Source: Rhabdonatronobacter sediminivivens (lineage in GTDB: Bacteria > Pseudomonadota > Alphaproteobacteria > Rhodobacterales > Rhodobacteraceae). Taken from it: a DNA stretch of 64,000 nt. This document shows positions 51,314-60,603 of this stretch, piece after piece (position 1 is the first letter of the stretch; the number at the start of each line of letters is the position of its first letter). Location: the NCBI RefSeq assembly GCF_013415485.1, contig NZ_JACBXS010000013.1, positions 35,099 through 99,098 on the forward strand, given 5' to 3'. Below the pieces are notes generated by a model, which worked only from the letters and a program-made list of their open reading frames with translations, was not told the origin of the DNA and ran no database searches. The position numbers were made by a program, and so were the translations under genes.

Positions 51314-52233
51314 CAGAACCGCCCCGGAATGGATATGGAATACAGCTCGGACGGTTGCCACAGCAGGTCAAAGGCGATCTTGCCGCAGACCGCAAGGACC
51401 AGAAGCGCCAGCAGGATGCGCAGCATTTCAGGGCGCAGTTTCAGCCCCATGCGCGCGCCGACCTGCGCGCCGATCACCCCGCCGACGATCAGGAACAGCG
51501 CCAGCATCACATCGACCGAATTGTTGGTCACGGCATGCATCATGGTGGTGAAGGCCGCCACGAACATGATCTGGAACAGCGATGTCCCCACAACCACCTT
51601 GGTCGGCATCCCCAGCAGATAGATCATGGCCGGGACCATGATGAACCCGCCACCCACACCCATGATTGCGGCCAGCACCCCCACGGCCATGCCGACCAGC
51701 AAGGGCGGGAACACGCTGATATAGAGCCCCGAGGACCGGAACTTCATCTTCATCGGCAGGTTGTGAACCCAGTTATGGGTGTGCAGCTTGCGCTTCGGCG
51801 CGGTGGGGTTGCGGGCGCGGCGCAGGGCGCGCACCCCCTCCTGCAGCATCATCAGGCCGATGGCGCCCAGGAACACCACATAGGACAACTGCACCAGCAG
51901 ATCGATCTGGCCCAGCGTGCTCATCACATTGAACAGCCAGATCCCGATAGCCGATCCCACCAGCCCCCCCGCCAGCAGCACCGTTCCCATGCGCAGGTCC
52001 ACCGTCTTGCGCTGCAGATGCGCCAGAACGCCCGAGATCGACGAGGCCACCACCTGGTTGACGCCGGTGGCCACAGCAACCGGCGGCGGCACCCCGATGA
52101 AGAACAGAAGCGGCGTGATCAGGAAGCCGCCGCCCACGCCGAACATCCCCGACAGCAGGCCCACCCCGCCGCCCACGCCCAGCAACAGAAAGGCGTTGAC
52201 CGAGATTTCGGCAATGGGCAGATAGACCTGCAT
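51313..52233 (-). CDS. TauE/SafE family sulfite/sulfonate exporter-like protein
   Basis: A 306-residue membrane protein with about eight helices and the two internal repeats of the family (GGGVGLLSGMFGVGGGFLITP and GVLAAIMGVGGGFIMVPAM). Likely exports an organosulfur anion or sulfite; the exact cargo is unknown. AAGGTGG precedes the ATG. Coupled to the TIGR02186 gene. No sulfur-metabolism gene is in the immediate neighbourhood. Confidence 0.88.
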   Translation of the reverse strand: MQVYLPIAEISVNAFLLLGVGGGVGLLSGMFGVGGGFLITPLLFFIGVPPPVAVATGVNQVVASSISGVLAHLQRKTVDLRMGTVLLAGGLVGSAIGIWLFNVMSTLGQIDLLVQLSYVVFLGAIGLMMLQEGVRALRRARNPTAPKRKLHTHNWVHNLPMKMKFRSSGLYISVFPPLLVGMAVGVLAAIMGVGGGFIMVPAMIYLLGMPTKVVVGTSLFQIMFVAAFTTMMHAVTNNSVDVMLALFLIVGGVIGAQVGARMGLKLRPEMLRILLALLVLAVCGKIAFDLLWQPSELYSISIPGRF

Positions 52234-52280
52234 GTCGCCACCTTAGATTGCCCTTGCGCCGGGCGTCCAGCACCAAAGGC

Positions 52281-53246
52281 TCAACGTTCCTTCACATAGG
52301 GTTCGCCGCCTGCGCGCGGGGGGATCGCCCGGCCCACGAAGCCGGCAAGGATCACCACGGTCAGCACATAGGGCAGCGCCTGCATGAACTGCGCCGGCAG
52401 CACGATGAAACCCAGATCAATGTTCTGATAGCGGTTGGCGATCGCCTCCAGCAAGCCGAACAACAGCACCGCGCCCAGCGCATGCCAGGGCCGCCATTTT
52501 GCAAAGATCATCGCCGCCAATGCAATGAACCCGCGCCCCGCCGTCATGTCCTTGACGAACCCTGCCGCCAGCCCGGTGGCCAGATACGCCCCAGCCAGCC
52601 CGCACAGAACACCTGCGATCATCACCGCCCCGTAGCGCAGGCCGATGACCGAGATCCCGGCGGTATCGACCGCCGCCGGGTTTTCGCCCACCGCGCGCAG
52701 GCGCAGGCCGAAGCGGGTCCGAAACAGCACATACCAGGTCAGCGGCACGCACAGAAGGCCGACATAAACCAGGATCGAATGCCCCGACAGGATCACCGAA
52801 TAGACCGGGCCCAGCACCGGCACATCGCGCAGCGCATCGGCAAAGGGCAGGTTCAACCGCGGAAACCGCGCATCCCCGGTCAGCGTGGGCGTTCGCCCGC
52901 CCTGCCGGAACCAGTTCTGCGCGATCACCACCGTCAGCCCGGCGGCCAGGAAGTTGATCGCCACCCCTGAAATAAGCTGGTTGCCGCGAAAGGTGATCGA
53001 AGCCACGCCATGGATCAGCGACAGGAACATGGACGCGATTATCCCCGCGCAGAGGCCCAGCCAGACATTGCCGGTGGTGAAGGCAAAGGCGGCCGAGAAG
53101 AAGGCAGCGGCCAGCATCTTGCCCTCAAGCCCGATATCGAACACGCCCGCGCGCTCGGATATCAGCCCCGCGAGGGCGGCAAACAGCAGCGGCGTGGCCA
53201 GCCGCAGGGTGGAATCGAGGATCTGGACAATGGCAATCAGATCCAT
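52281..53246 (-). CDS. Nucleoside-type ABC transporter permease 2
   Basis: A 321-residue BPD_transp_2-family permease. It opens with helices over IVQILDSTLRLATPLLFAAL and has GVFDIGLEGKMLAAAFFSA, close to the family EAA-like region. GENPAAVDTAGISV is the usual cytoplasmic loop. The ATG overlaps the stop of permease 1 (TGATG). Last gene of the BMP-type operon: binding protein, ATPase, permease 1, permease 2. Confidence 0.9.
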   Translation of the reverse strand: MDLIAIVQILDSTLRLATPLLFAALAGLISERAGVFDIGLEGKMLAAAFFSAAFAFTTGNVWLGLCAGIIASMFLSLIHGVASITFRGNQLISGVAINFLAAGLTVVIAQNWFRQGGRTPTLTGDARFPRLNLPFADALRDVPVLGPVYSVILSGHSILVYVGLLCVPLTWYVLFRTRFGLRLRAVGENPAAVDTAGISVIGLRYGAVMIAGVLCGLAGAYLATGLAAGFVKDMTAGRGFIALAAMIFAKWRPWHALGAVLLFGLLEAIANRYQNIDLGFIVLPAQFMQALPYVLTVVILAGFVGRAIPPRAGGEPYVKER

Positions 53247-54340
53247 CAGCTTCGTCTCCGCCTTGCAAACAGGGCCGCAATGGGAATGCGCACCAGATTG
53301 TCCAGCGCCCCGGTGAACAGGATCACCAGCGCCTGGATCACCACGATCAATTCGCGCGGGATATTTGTCCACAGCGCCAGCTCGGCGCCGCCCTGATAGA
53401 GGAACCCGAACAGCACGGCAGCCAGGAACACCCCGAACGGGTGGTTGCGCCCCATCAGCGCCACGGCGATGCCGATGAAACCCGCCCCCTCCACCGCGTT
53501 CAGAAGCAGGCGGTTCGCCTCGCCCATCACGTTGTTGATCGCCATCATCCCCGCCAGCGCGCCGGAAATCAGCATCACATACATGGTGATCCGGAACGGG
53601 CTGATGCCGGCGTATTGCGCCGCCGGTTCGCTCTGGCCAAAGGCGCGGATCTGATAGCCCAGCCGCGTGCGCCACAGCATGTACCAGACCAGCACACAGG
53701 CCAGGATCGCCACCAGAAGCGAGATATTCGCCGGGGTCGCGCGTGAGAACGGAATGCCGAAAACGTCAAGGATCTCATGCAGGCGCGGCAGGCGCACTTC
53801 GGGCGGGAAGCGGGCGCTGGCCGGGTCCATCGACCCCGAAGGCCGCATCACCGACACCAGGAGCCAGTTCAGCAGCGCCGCGGCGATGAAGTTGAACATG
53901 ATGGTGGTGATGACGATATGGCTGCCGCGCCGGACCTGCAGATAGCCCGGAATCGCCGCCCAGGCCGCGCCGAACAGCGCCGCGCCGAAACTTGCCGCCA
54001 CCAGCGCCAGCGACCAATGCGGCCAGGGCAGATGCAGACAGACCAGCGCGACGCCCAGGCCGCCCAGCGTGGCCTGCCCCTCACCGCCGATGTTGAACAG
54101 CCGCGCCTGGAACGCCACCGCCACCGCCAGCCCGGTGAAGATGAAATTGGTGGCATAATAGAGCGTGTAGCCCCAGCCATAGCTGGAGCCGAAGGCCCCC
54201 TGCACCATCATCTTGGTGGCTTCCCAGGGGTCCTCGCCGATGGCCCAGATGACGATGGCCGAAATGATGAAAGCCAGCACAACCGAAAACAGCGGCACCA
54301 GCACCACATCGGCCCAATTGGGAATGCGACGGTTGCTCAT
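53246..54340 (-). CDS. Nucleoside-type ABC transporter permease 1
   Basis: A 364-residue permease homologous to the first permease of BmpDEFG/YufNOPQ-type systems. LPLFSVVLAFIISAIVIWAI-like N-terminal helix, FNIGGEGQATLGGLGVAL, and FGQSEPAAQYAGISPFRI in the cytoplasmic loop are present. The ATG overlaps the ATPase stop (ATGA) and is preceded by AAGGGGG. Confidence 0.9.
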   Translation of the reverse strand: MSNRRIPNWADVVLVPLFSVVLAFIISAIVIWAIGEDPWEATKMMVQGAFGSSYGWGYTLYYATNFIFTGLAVAVAFQARLFNIGGEGQATLGGLGVALVCLHLPWPHWSLALVAASFGAALFGAAWAAIPGYLQVRRGSHIVITTIMFNFIAAALLNWLLVSVMRPSGSMDPASARFPPEVRLPRLHEILDVFGIPFSRATPANISLLVAILACVLVWYMLWRTRLGYQIRAFGQSEPAAQYAGISPFRITMYVMLISGALAGMMAINNVMGEANRLLLNAVEGAGFIGIAVALMGRNHPFGVFLAAVLFGFLYQGGAELALWTNIPRELIVVIQALVILFTGALDNLVRIPIAALFARRRRS

Positions 54341-55911
54341 GCCGCCCCCTTTTCGGTGACACCGGCCATCAACAGGCCCAATTCGGCCTCATCGGTCTGT
54401 TCCGGCAGGCGCTCGCCCATGATGCGGCCGTCGAACATGACCGCGATCCGGTCCGACAGGGACAAGATTTCATCGAGTTCCACACTGACCAGCAGCACCG
54501 CCTTGCCCGCGTCACGCAGCTCGATCAGGCGCTGGTGGATGAATTCGATGGCGCCGATATCCACGCCGCGGGTGGGCTGGCCCACCAGCAGCAATTCCGG
54601 GCCGCGCTCGATCTCGCGCGCCAGCACCAGTTTCTGCTGGTTGCCGCCCGAGAAACTCTCGGCGGTCAGCGCCGGGTTGGGCGGGCGCACGTCGAACGCC
54701 TTCATGTAGTCTTCGGTCATGCGCAGGATCGCCGGATTGTCCATCCAGAACGCGCCGCGATTGTAGGCCGGGTCATGGTGATAGCCCAGCGCCACGTTCT
54801 CCCAGGCGTGAAAATTCATGATCAGTCCGCGCCGTTGCCGGTCCTCGGGCACGTGCGAGACACCGGACATCCGCCGCGTATACCCGTCCGAGGATTTGCC
54901 CGTAACGTCCAGCGGTTGACCCGAAAGCGTCGCCGCCCCCTCCCCCGGGGTCAGCCCGGCCAGCGCCTCCAGCAGTTCCGACTGGCCGTTCCCCGCCACG
55001 CCCGCGATGCCCAGGATCTCGCCCGCGCGCACCTGCAGGTCGATCCCGCGCAGGCGTTCCACGCCCATGTCGTCAACCACGCGCAGGCCCTTGACGTCCA
55101 GCACCACGGGGCCGGGTTTGGCCGGGTGCTTTTCCACGCGCAACAGCACCTTGCGCCCGACCATCAGCTCGGCCAGATGCGGCGGGCTGGTCTCGGATGT
55201 GCGCACGGTGTCCACCATCTCGCCGCGCCGCATGACCGAGACATTGTCCGTCACCTCCATGATCTCGCGCAGCTTGTGGGTGATCAGGACGATGGTCTTG
55301 CCCTGTTCCTTCAGCCCGCGCAGGATGCGGAACAGATGGTCCGCCTCGGCCGGGGTCAGAACGCCGGTGGGTTCGTCCAGGATCAGGATATCGGCCTCGC
55401 GGTAGAGCGCCTTGAGGATTTCCACCCGCTGCTGATGGCCCACGGACAGCTTTTCGATCAGCGCATCGGGGTCCACGTTCAGGCCAAAATCCGTGGCCAG
55501 TTGCTTCAACAGCCCCCGCGCCCGGCTGACCGAGGGTTTCAAGAGCCAGCCCGCCTCGGCCCCGAGGATCACGTTTTCCAGAACAGTGAAATTCTGCACC
55601 AGCTTGAAATGCTGGAACACCATGCCGATGCCGGCACGGATGGCGGCCTGGCTGTCGGGGATCTCGGTCGGTTGGCCGTTGATCAGGATCTCGCCCGAAT
55701 CCGCCTTGTAAAAGCCGTAGAGGATCGACATGAGGGTCGATTTCCCGGCGCCGTTTTCACCGATGATGCCGTGGATCGTGCCCTTTTCGACCCGGATATG
55801 AATGTCCTTGTTGGCCTGCACCGGGCCAAATGCCTTGGAGATCCCGCGCAATTCAATGGCGGGAGGAACGGCCCCTGCGGGCCGTTCCAGGGTATGCGCC
55901 GCGTCGCTCAT
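54337..55911 (-). CDS. Nucleoside-type ABC transporter ATPase with two ABC domains
   Basis: A 524-residue double ATPase. The first domain has intact Walker A (GENGAGKSTLM), a signature-like LSVGHQQRVEIL and LILDEPTGVLTP. The second has the degenerate GVAGNGQSELLEA and signature SFSGGNQQKLVLA, as in RbsA-type proteins. Energises nucleoside or related uptake. It follows the BMP gene by 12 nt. Confidence 0.92.
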   Translation of the reverse strand: MSDAAHTLERPAGAVPPAIELRGISKAFGPVQANKDIHIRVEKGTIHGIIGENGAGKSTLMSILYGFYKADSGEILINGQPTEIPDSQAAIRAGIGMVFQHFKLVQNFTVLENVILGAEAGWLLKPSVSRARGLLKQLATDFGLNVDPDALIEKLSVGHQQRVEILKALYREADILILDEPTGVLTPAEADHLFRILRGLKEQGKTIVLITHKLREIMEVTDNVSVMRRGEMVDTVRTSETSPPHLAELMVGRKVLLRVEKHPAKPGPVVLDVKGLRVVDDMGVERLRGIDLQVRAGEILGIAGVAGNGQSELLEALAGLTPGEGAATLSGQPLDVTGKSSDGYTRRMSGVSHVPEDRQRRGLIMNFHAWENVALGYHHDPAYNRGAFWMDNPAILRMTEDYMKAFDVRPPNPALTAESFSGGNQQKLVLAREIERGPELLLVGQPTRGVDIGAIEFIHQRLIELRDAGKAVLLVSVELDEILSLSDRIAVMFDGRIMGERLPEQTDEAELGLLMAGVTEKGAA

Positions 55912-55923
55912 TCAGCTTGGCAT

Positions 55924-56919
55924 TCAGAAGGACAGGACCGGGCAGCTGTCATCATCGGTGTAATTGTGCACAACCAGTTCGCCCGAACGGATGGCCTCGG
56001 CGGCAGCGTCCACGGCCTCGCGCATCTCATCCGTGATCAGGTCTTCGTTGTATTCATCCAGCGCCCAATCGACACCGCCCGCGGCCAGGTCCATGACCAT
56101 CACGCCGGTTTCCAGATCCGCACCAGCCTCGAACGCATCGAACACCGCGTTATCCACCCGCTTGAGCATCGAGGTCAGCACCTGCCCCGGGTGCATGTAG
56201 TTCTGGTTGCTGTCCACCCCGATCGACAGGATCCCGGCATCGGCGGCGGTCTGCAGCACACCAACCCCGGTGCCGCCCGCCGCGGCATAGACCACATCGG
56301 CGCCCTGGCTGATCTGCGCCTGGGTGATTTCACCGCCGCGCACCGGGTCATTCCAGGCGGTGGGGGTGGTGCCGGTCATGTTGGCCACCACGGTTGCATC
56401 CGAATTGGCGGCCAGCACACCCTGCGCATAGCCACAGCCAAAACGCCGGATCAGCGGGATATCCATGCCGCCGACAAAACCCACGGTGCCGCTCTCCGAG
56501 GCCATCCCCGCCAGCATGCCGACCAGGTAGGAGCCTTCATGCTCGGCAAACAGGATCGACAGCACATTGGGCTGTTCGACAAAACCGTCGATGATGGCGA
56601 ACTTGGTATCCGGGTAATCGGGCGCAACCTCGTTCAGAACCGACGAAAAGGCAAAACCCGTGGTGACGATCGGGTTCTGACCGGCTTCGGCCAGACGGCG
56701 CAGGGCCTGTTCGCGCTGCGCTTCGGACTGCATTTCGATATCGCGATAGCTGCCGCCGGTTTCCGCTGCCCAGCGCTCCGCCCCCATGAAGGCCGCTTCG
56801 TTGAAGCTCTTGTCGAACTTGCCGCCCAGGTCATAGACCAGCGCCGGATCAGCAGCGGCAACGCCTGCGCCCAATGCCGTAACGGCAGCAGCGCCCAGAA
56901 GTCGAGCATGAAGTGTCAT
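55924..56919 (-). CDS. BMP-family (PnrA-like) substrate-binding protein
   Basis: A 331-residue periplasmic protein with signal peptide (VTALGAGVAAAD). ALVYDLGGKFDKSFNEAAFMGAERW, including the K-F-D-K/R-S-F-N region, is the hallmark of the BMP family, whose known ligands are purine nucleosides. GFVGGMDIPLIRRF and SIGVDSNQNYMHPG are also typical. GGGGAGA precedes the ATG. A CCGGA-CAA-TCCGG palindrome lies 59 nt upstream. Confidence 0.92.
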   Translation of the reverse strand: MTLHARLLGAAAVTALGAGVAAADPALVYDLGGKFDKSFNEAAFMGAERWAAETGGSYRDIEMQSEAQREQALRRLAEAGQNPIVTTGFAFSSVLNEVAPDYPDTKFAIIDGFVEQPNVLSILFAEHEGSYLVGMLAGMASESGTVGFVGGMDIPLIRRFGCGYAQGVLAANSDATVVANMTGTTPTAWNDPVRGGEITQAQISQGADVVYAAAGGTGVGVLQTAADAGILSIGVDSNQNYMHPGQVLTSMLKRVDNAVFDAFEAGADLETGVMVMDLAAGGVDWALDEYNEDLITDEMREAVDAAAEAIRSGELVVHNYTDDDSCPVLSF

Positions 56920-56977
56920 CGAAATCTCCCCTTTGATCCCCGGTCTTTTTCCTTGCCGCCGGGACGTTTGGCCATGT

Positions 56978-56990
56978 CCGGACAATCCGG
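56978..56990. promoter_or_regulatory. Palindrome upstream of the BMP-type ABC operon
   Basis: CCGGA-CAA-TCCGG lies 59 nt before the binding-protein ATG. Placement suits an operator, perhaps for a purine-responsive regulator; that is speculation. Confidence 0.3.
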
Positions 56991-57063
56991 GACTGCCTGA
57001 TTTAGGACCCAGCGCGACGATATGGTCAACAGGAATCTGGTATCGGTTTTGCACGGCTGCGTG

Positions 57064-57483
57064 TCAGGGGGCGGTTCGGCGCAGAATCAGCGCGTCAATG
57101 CCTGCACCGTAATAGCCCGGTCGGCGCCCGACCTGCAGAAAACCCGCCCGCCCATAAAGACGCAATGCCGCAGTGTTGTCGGCGGCCACCTCAAGAAACA
57201 CCGCTTGCGCGCCGGACTGCCGGGCGCGGGACAGGGCCCGCTCCAATACGGCCCGGCCCAACCCCTGCCCGCGCGCCGGGGGGGTGACCGCGATGGTCAG
57301 CAACTCGGCTTCGCCGGCGACTGTGCGAATGACTGCCAGCGCCTGCGGGGACCGGGGCGGCAAGGCGATGACGGAAATGCCCGGATCGCGCAGCAGGGCG
57401 GCGAACTCCGCAGCAGTCCAGGGGCGGGGGTGCTCGAAGGCAGCGGCGTGCAGCGCGGCCAGCGCCTGCGGATCCGGGGTCAC
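57064..57483 (-). CDS. rimI: Ribosomal protein S18 alanine N-acetyltransferase-like RimI
   Basis: A 139-residue GNAT enzyme. Acetyl-CoA loop ARGQGLGRAVLERAL, then VAADNTAALRLYGRAGF, typical for RimI. RimI acetylates S18 N-terminal Ala, and is often encoded with tsaB. Here its GTG start shares GTGA with the tsaB stop, so they are coupled. Confidence 0.88.
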   Translation of the reverse strand: MTPDPQALAALHAAAFEHPRPWTAAEFAALLRDPGISVIALPPRSPQALAVIRTVAGEAELLTIAVTPPARGQGLGRAVLERALSRARQSGAQAVFLEVAADNTAALRLYGRAGFLQVGRRPGYYGAGIDALILRRTAP

Positions 57484-58148
57484 GGCAGGATCGGCACCGG
57501 CGCCTCGCGCGGGGGGGCGGCATCGGCAGGGCGGACATAAAGCGGCGCCGGGCGTTCGGCCTGACGCGCGCCACTGTGCAGGCGGCGCGCGGCCACAAGG
57601 GCGATGCGCGCGGCGATATCGGCAGGCGCGGCATCGATCCAGCGCAGGCCGAAGGGGCGCGCAACCTCTTCGGCACGGTGGCCGATGACCTGCATGGCCC
57701 CGGTCAGCGCCAGCCCGGGCGGGGGCGCGGACGGGTCAATCAGTTGCGGTGGCCCCTCTGGCGCCCCATCGCGCAGCAGCTGGACATAGGCCAGCCCCCG
57801 CGGCGCCTGGATACTGCACAGTTTTGCCCCGCCATCGGCGGGCGCCACGGTGTCGCCCAGGACCTCGAACAGCGACACCCCGATCGCCGGGCAGGTCAAC
57901 CCCAGTGCCAGCCCGCGCGCTGCGGCGACACTGATGCGGATGCCGGTGAAATTGCCCGGCCCCACGCCCACGGCAATGGCCCCCAGATCAGACCACCCCG
58001 CCCCATCCGCAGCCAGCACGGCGCCCAGCATCGGCATCAGCGCCTCGGCCTGTCCGCGCGCCATGTCGATGTGATGGCGGTGACGGATGGCCCCGTCCAG
58101 ACAGAGCGCGGCACTGCACCACGGACCCGAGGTATCAAAGGCAAGCAT
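57480..58148 (-). CDS. tsaB: tRNA t6A synthesis protein TsaB
   Basis: A 222-residue ASKHA-fold protein that forms the TsaBDE complex for t6A37 in ANN-decoding tRNAs. It opens MLAFDTSGPWCSAALCL, followed by GVGPGNFTGIRISVAAARG. ATG at 58148 is used; the longer TTG-start frame overlaps the NifU-type gene. Coupled with rimI. Confidence 0.92.
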   Translation of the reverse strand: MLAFDTSGPWCSAALCLDGAIRHRHHIDMARGQAEALMPMLGAVLAADGAGWSDLGAIAVGVGPGNFTGIRISVAAARGLALGLTCPAIGVSLFEVLGDTVAPADGGAKLCSIQAPRGLAYVQLLRDGAPEGPPQLIDPSAPPPGLALTGAMQVIGHRAEEVARPFGLRWIDAAPADIAARIALVAARRLHSGARQAERPAPLYVRPADAAPPREAPVPILP

Positions 58149-58173
58149 GCGGTGTCCCGGAAGCGGCAGCGGC

Positions 58174-58740
58174 TCAGCCAACCGCAACGGGGCGCACCTC
58201 GGTCACTTCGGGGATGTAATGACGCAACAGGTTCTCGATCCCCATCTTCAGCGTCAGCGTGGACGAAGGACAGCCCGCACAGGCGCCCTGCATGTGCAGA
58301 TAAACCACGCCCCGCTCGAACCCGTGGAAGGTGATATCGCCACCATCCTGCGCAACGGCCGGGCGCACGCGGCTGTCCAGAAGCTGCTTGATCTGGTCCA
58401 CGATCTCACCATCCGGGCCGTCATGGGTGGCATGGCCCGAAGCTGCAGGGGCCGCACCTTCGATCACCGGGGCGCCGGACTGGAAATGCTCCATGATCGC
58501 GCCCAGGATCGCGGGTTTGATATGCGCCCAGTCGGCCTCGTCGGCCTTGGTCACGGTGATGAAATCAGACCCCAGAAACACGCCGGTCACCCCTTCGGCG
58601 GCAAAGACGCGCCGCGCCAGAGGCGACGCCTGCGCGGCATCGCCCGTGGGGAAATCAGCGGTGCCACTGGACATGACCTGCTGCCCCGGCAGGAATTTCA
58701 GGGTCGCGGGGTTGGGTGTGGATTCCGTTTGAATGAACAT
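58174..58740 (-). CDS. NifU/Nfu-type iron-sulfur scaffold protein
   Basis: A 188-residue protein with an N-terminal Nfu_N domain (QTESTPNPATLKFLPG) and a C-terminal NifU domain carrying CAGCPSS (the CXXC cluster ligands). Donates 4Fe-4S clusters to apo-proteins. GGAGGG precedes the ATG. Confidence 0.94.
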   Translation of the reverse strand: MFIQTESTPNPATLKFLPGQQVMSSGTADFPTGDAAQASPLARRVFAAEGVTGVFLGSDFITVTKADEADWAHIKPAILGAIMEHFQSGAPVIEGAAPAASGHATHDGPDGEIVDQIKQLLDSRVRPAVAQDGGDITFHGFERGVVYLHMQGACAGCPSSTLTLKMGIENLLRHYIPEVTEVRPVAVG

Positions 58741-58949
58741 GGCAGCCCTCCGTTGCAGAGGATATGCGCCCCCGGTGCCAAGCTGTCAAGGGAAGGGCCG
58801 GGAAGCCAACGCGGCACCGGCCCGCGGCGGTGACAGGGCCGGCGAAGGCCTGTGGCACACACGGCCCGGGCGACCGCATCACCCCCCTTGCCGCATGGCT
58901 TTGCGGTGACGCGCCCGCGGGTCACAGACGCACCGCCCGGCAGTTCGGA

Positions 58950-59756
58950 TCAGCGCCTGATGTTGGCGTTCTGCAGCAGGGTCAGGGCCGCCGCGGCAGG
59001 CGACCATTGCGACAGGCTTTGCTGGACCTGATCCATCAGCAGGAACCTCTGGGTCAGGGCCTTGCGCGTTTCGGGGTCGTCGAACTGCGCCAGTTCGGTG
59101 CTGCCGAAGATGCTTTGCGCGCGGCGCCGGAACTGGGTCAGTTGCTGGTCCAGGTCCAGCGCGCCGAAGCCGCTGCCAAAGCCCAGCGCGGTTTCAAACA
59201 CCTTGCGCAGCGGCGGGTTCCCCATGACCCGGAACCAGGACGCCGCGTCAGACCGGCCCGCATCCAGGATGTCTGTCAGATCACGGTCGATCACCATGGC
59301 CATGCGCATGGACTGATCCTGTTCCCCCACCGCAATTTCAAAACTGCGGGCGTGATACGCCTCGATGATCCGATCCACGAACCCCTCGTCGCGCAGGGCG
59401 GGGCTTTCGCCGGTAGTGAAGTCAAAGGCCTGGGCCAGCGACAGGTAGCGCTTGTCGCTCAGCCGGTTGGGCAGGCCATCCTCCTTGTCGGGGCCATCTT
59501 CAAGGACGCGGCGGATGAAGGCGATGCTGTCGATATCATCCTGCAGGCCAAAGGCGCCCAGGGCGACCTCGCGCAGGCGGCGGTCGGCCAGCAGATCGCT
59601 GGCCGATGTCACTTCGGCGATCTGTTCGCGGAAATACTCGGTCGCCCGGACGCGCTGGGGGGCCCGGGCGTGGCTTTCCATCTGCGTATCCAGAGTGCGT
59701 TGCAGGAATTTCCAGCCTGCAAGCCCGCCCAATGGGAGTACAGGCTGGAAGCTCAT
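58950..59756 (-). CDS. DUF1217 flagellar protein
   Basis: A 268-residue protein of DUF1217, found in alphaproteobacterial flagellar loci. FREQIAEVTSASDLLADRRLREVALGAFGL begins the conserved domain. Its role in flagellar assembly is not settled. It overlaps flbT by ATGA. Confidence 0.85.
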   Translation of the reverse strand: MSFQPVLPLGGLAGWKFLQRTLDTQMESHARAPQRVRATEYFREQIAEVTSASDLLADRRLREVALGAFGLQDDIDSIAFIRRVLEDGPDKEDGLPNRLSDKRYLSLAQAFDFTTGESPALRDEGFVDRIIEAYHARSFEIAVGEQDQSMRMAMVIDRDLTDILDAGRSDAASWFRVMGNPPLRKVFETALGFGSGFGALDLDQQLTQFRRRAQSIFGSTELAQFDDPETRKALTQRFLLMDQVQQSLSQWSPAAAALTLLQNANIRR

Positions 59757-60157
59757 GACAGCCGCGCCGCCAGCAGGCGGGCCTCTCGCGGCAAGAGCGC
59801 GCGCAGGGCGCGCAGGGTCATGTAGGGTTCAGCGCGCAGCACCCCTTCGGTGGCGCTGTGCAACAATGCGCGACTGTCGCCATCGGTGAAGACCTGGCTC
59901 AACTGTTCGATCCCGCGCAGCAGGTTCTGACGAATCTCCTCGGGCTCGGCATCTCCGGACAGCACAAGCTGTGCCAGATAGCAGACGCGGCTGACCGGAG
60001 TGTTGGCATCCTCGGGGCGGATGGCATCGCGCAGGCGCAGGACATTGGTGTTTGGCGTCAGGATCGCCAGACGCGAACGGCGGTCGCCGTTCTCGATCAC
60101 GGCACCGTTGATCAGCAGCCTCTCCTGCGGAGCCAGCTTGATGACCAGGCCGCTCAT
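59753..60157 (-). CDS. flbT: Flagellar biosynthesis regulator FlbT
   Basis: A 134-residue RNA-binding regulator that in Caulobacter acts on the flagellin mRNA 5' leader. It opens VIKLAPQERLLINGAVIENGDRRSRL and has LRLRDAIRPEDANTPVSRVCYLAQL. Coupled by overlaps to flaF and the DUF1217 gene. The flagellin leader in this window holds a stem-loop that could be its target. Confidence 0.94.
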   Translation of the reverse strand: MSGLVIKLAPQERLLINGAVIENGDRRSRLAILTPNTNVLRLRDAIRPEDANTPVSRVCYLAQLVLSGDAEPEEIRQNLLRGIEQLSQVFTDGDSRALLHSATEGVLRAEPYMTLRALRALLPREARLLAARLS

Positions 60158-60534
60158 GGCGCAGCCTCGTGCTGGCCGCGCAGGCCACGCATGATGGCGG
60201 TGTTGACGTCGATCAACGGTTGCACGGTTTCGGTACCGCTCAGCACCTGTTCGGTGTGGGTCATGACGAACTGCGCCAGTGACAGCAGCGAGGCGCGCAG
60301 CCCCTGCGGCAGACCATTGCCGTCATCGGCCAGATCGCGGGCCAGGGTGGCCCAAAGCCGACGGTTCATGGTCAGTGCATCGGCCAGGCGGGCAAAGGAT
60401 GTGCCACTGGCATTGGCATTTTCGGTCAGGGCGCGGGTGGCGCGGGCAAAGGCACGGTATTCGATATCGCGTGGCGTGCGCGAGGCATCATTCGGGTCGG
60501 CATAAGCCACCCGTGCATGCAGAAGGGCGTTCAT
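60154..60534 (-). CDS. flaF: Flagellin-export/translation regulator FlaF
   Basis: A 126-residue helical protein, counterpart to FlbT in flagellin control. ARVAYADPNDASRTPRDIEYRAFARAT is typical for the N-terminal part. GAGG precedes the ATG. A strong hairpin separates it from the flagellin gene. Confidence 0.92.
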   Translation of the reverse strand: MNALLHARVAYADPNDASRTPRDIEYRAFARATRALTENANASGTSFARLADALTMNRRLWATLARDLADDGNGLPQGLRASLLSLAQFVMTHTEQVLSGTETVQPLIDVNTAIMRGLRGQHEAAP

Positions 60535-60571
60535 TGGGGAACCTCGTGGCGCTGGGACGTCAGGGCAGGAT

Positions 60572-60596
60572 GGGCAGGGCCATTACGGCCCTGCCC
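60572..60596 (-). terminator. Hairpin between flagellin gene and flaF
   Basis: GGGCAGGGCC and GGCCCTGCCC form a perfect 10-bp stem with a 5-nt loop, 8 nt after the flagellin stop. Probably stabilises or ends the abundant flagellin mRNA, with some read-through to flaF-flbT. Confidence 0.65.
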
Positions 60597-60603
60597 TGCT
60601 GGA

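Noticed and set aside
54535..57000. 821-codon plus-strand open frame
   Set aside because: Antisense to the nucleoside transporter ATPase and binding protein.
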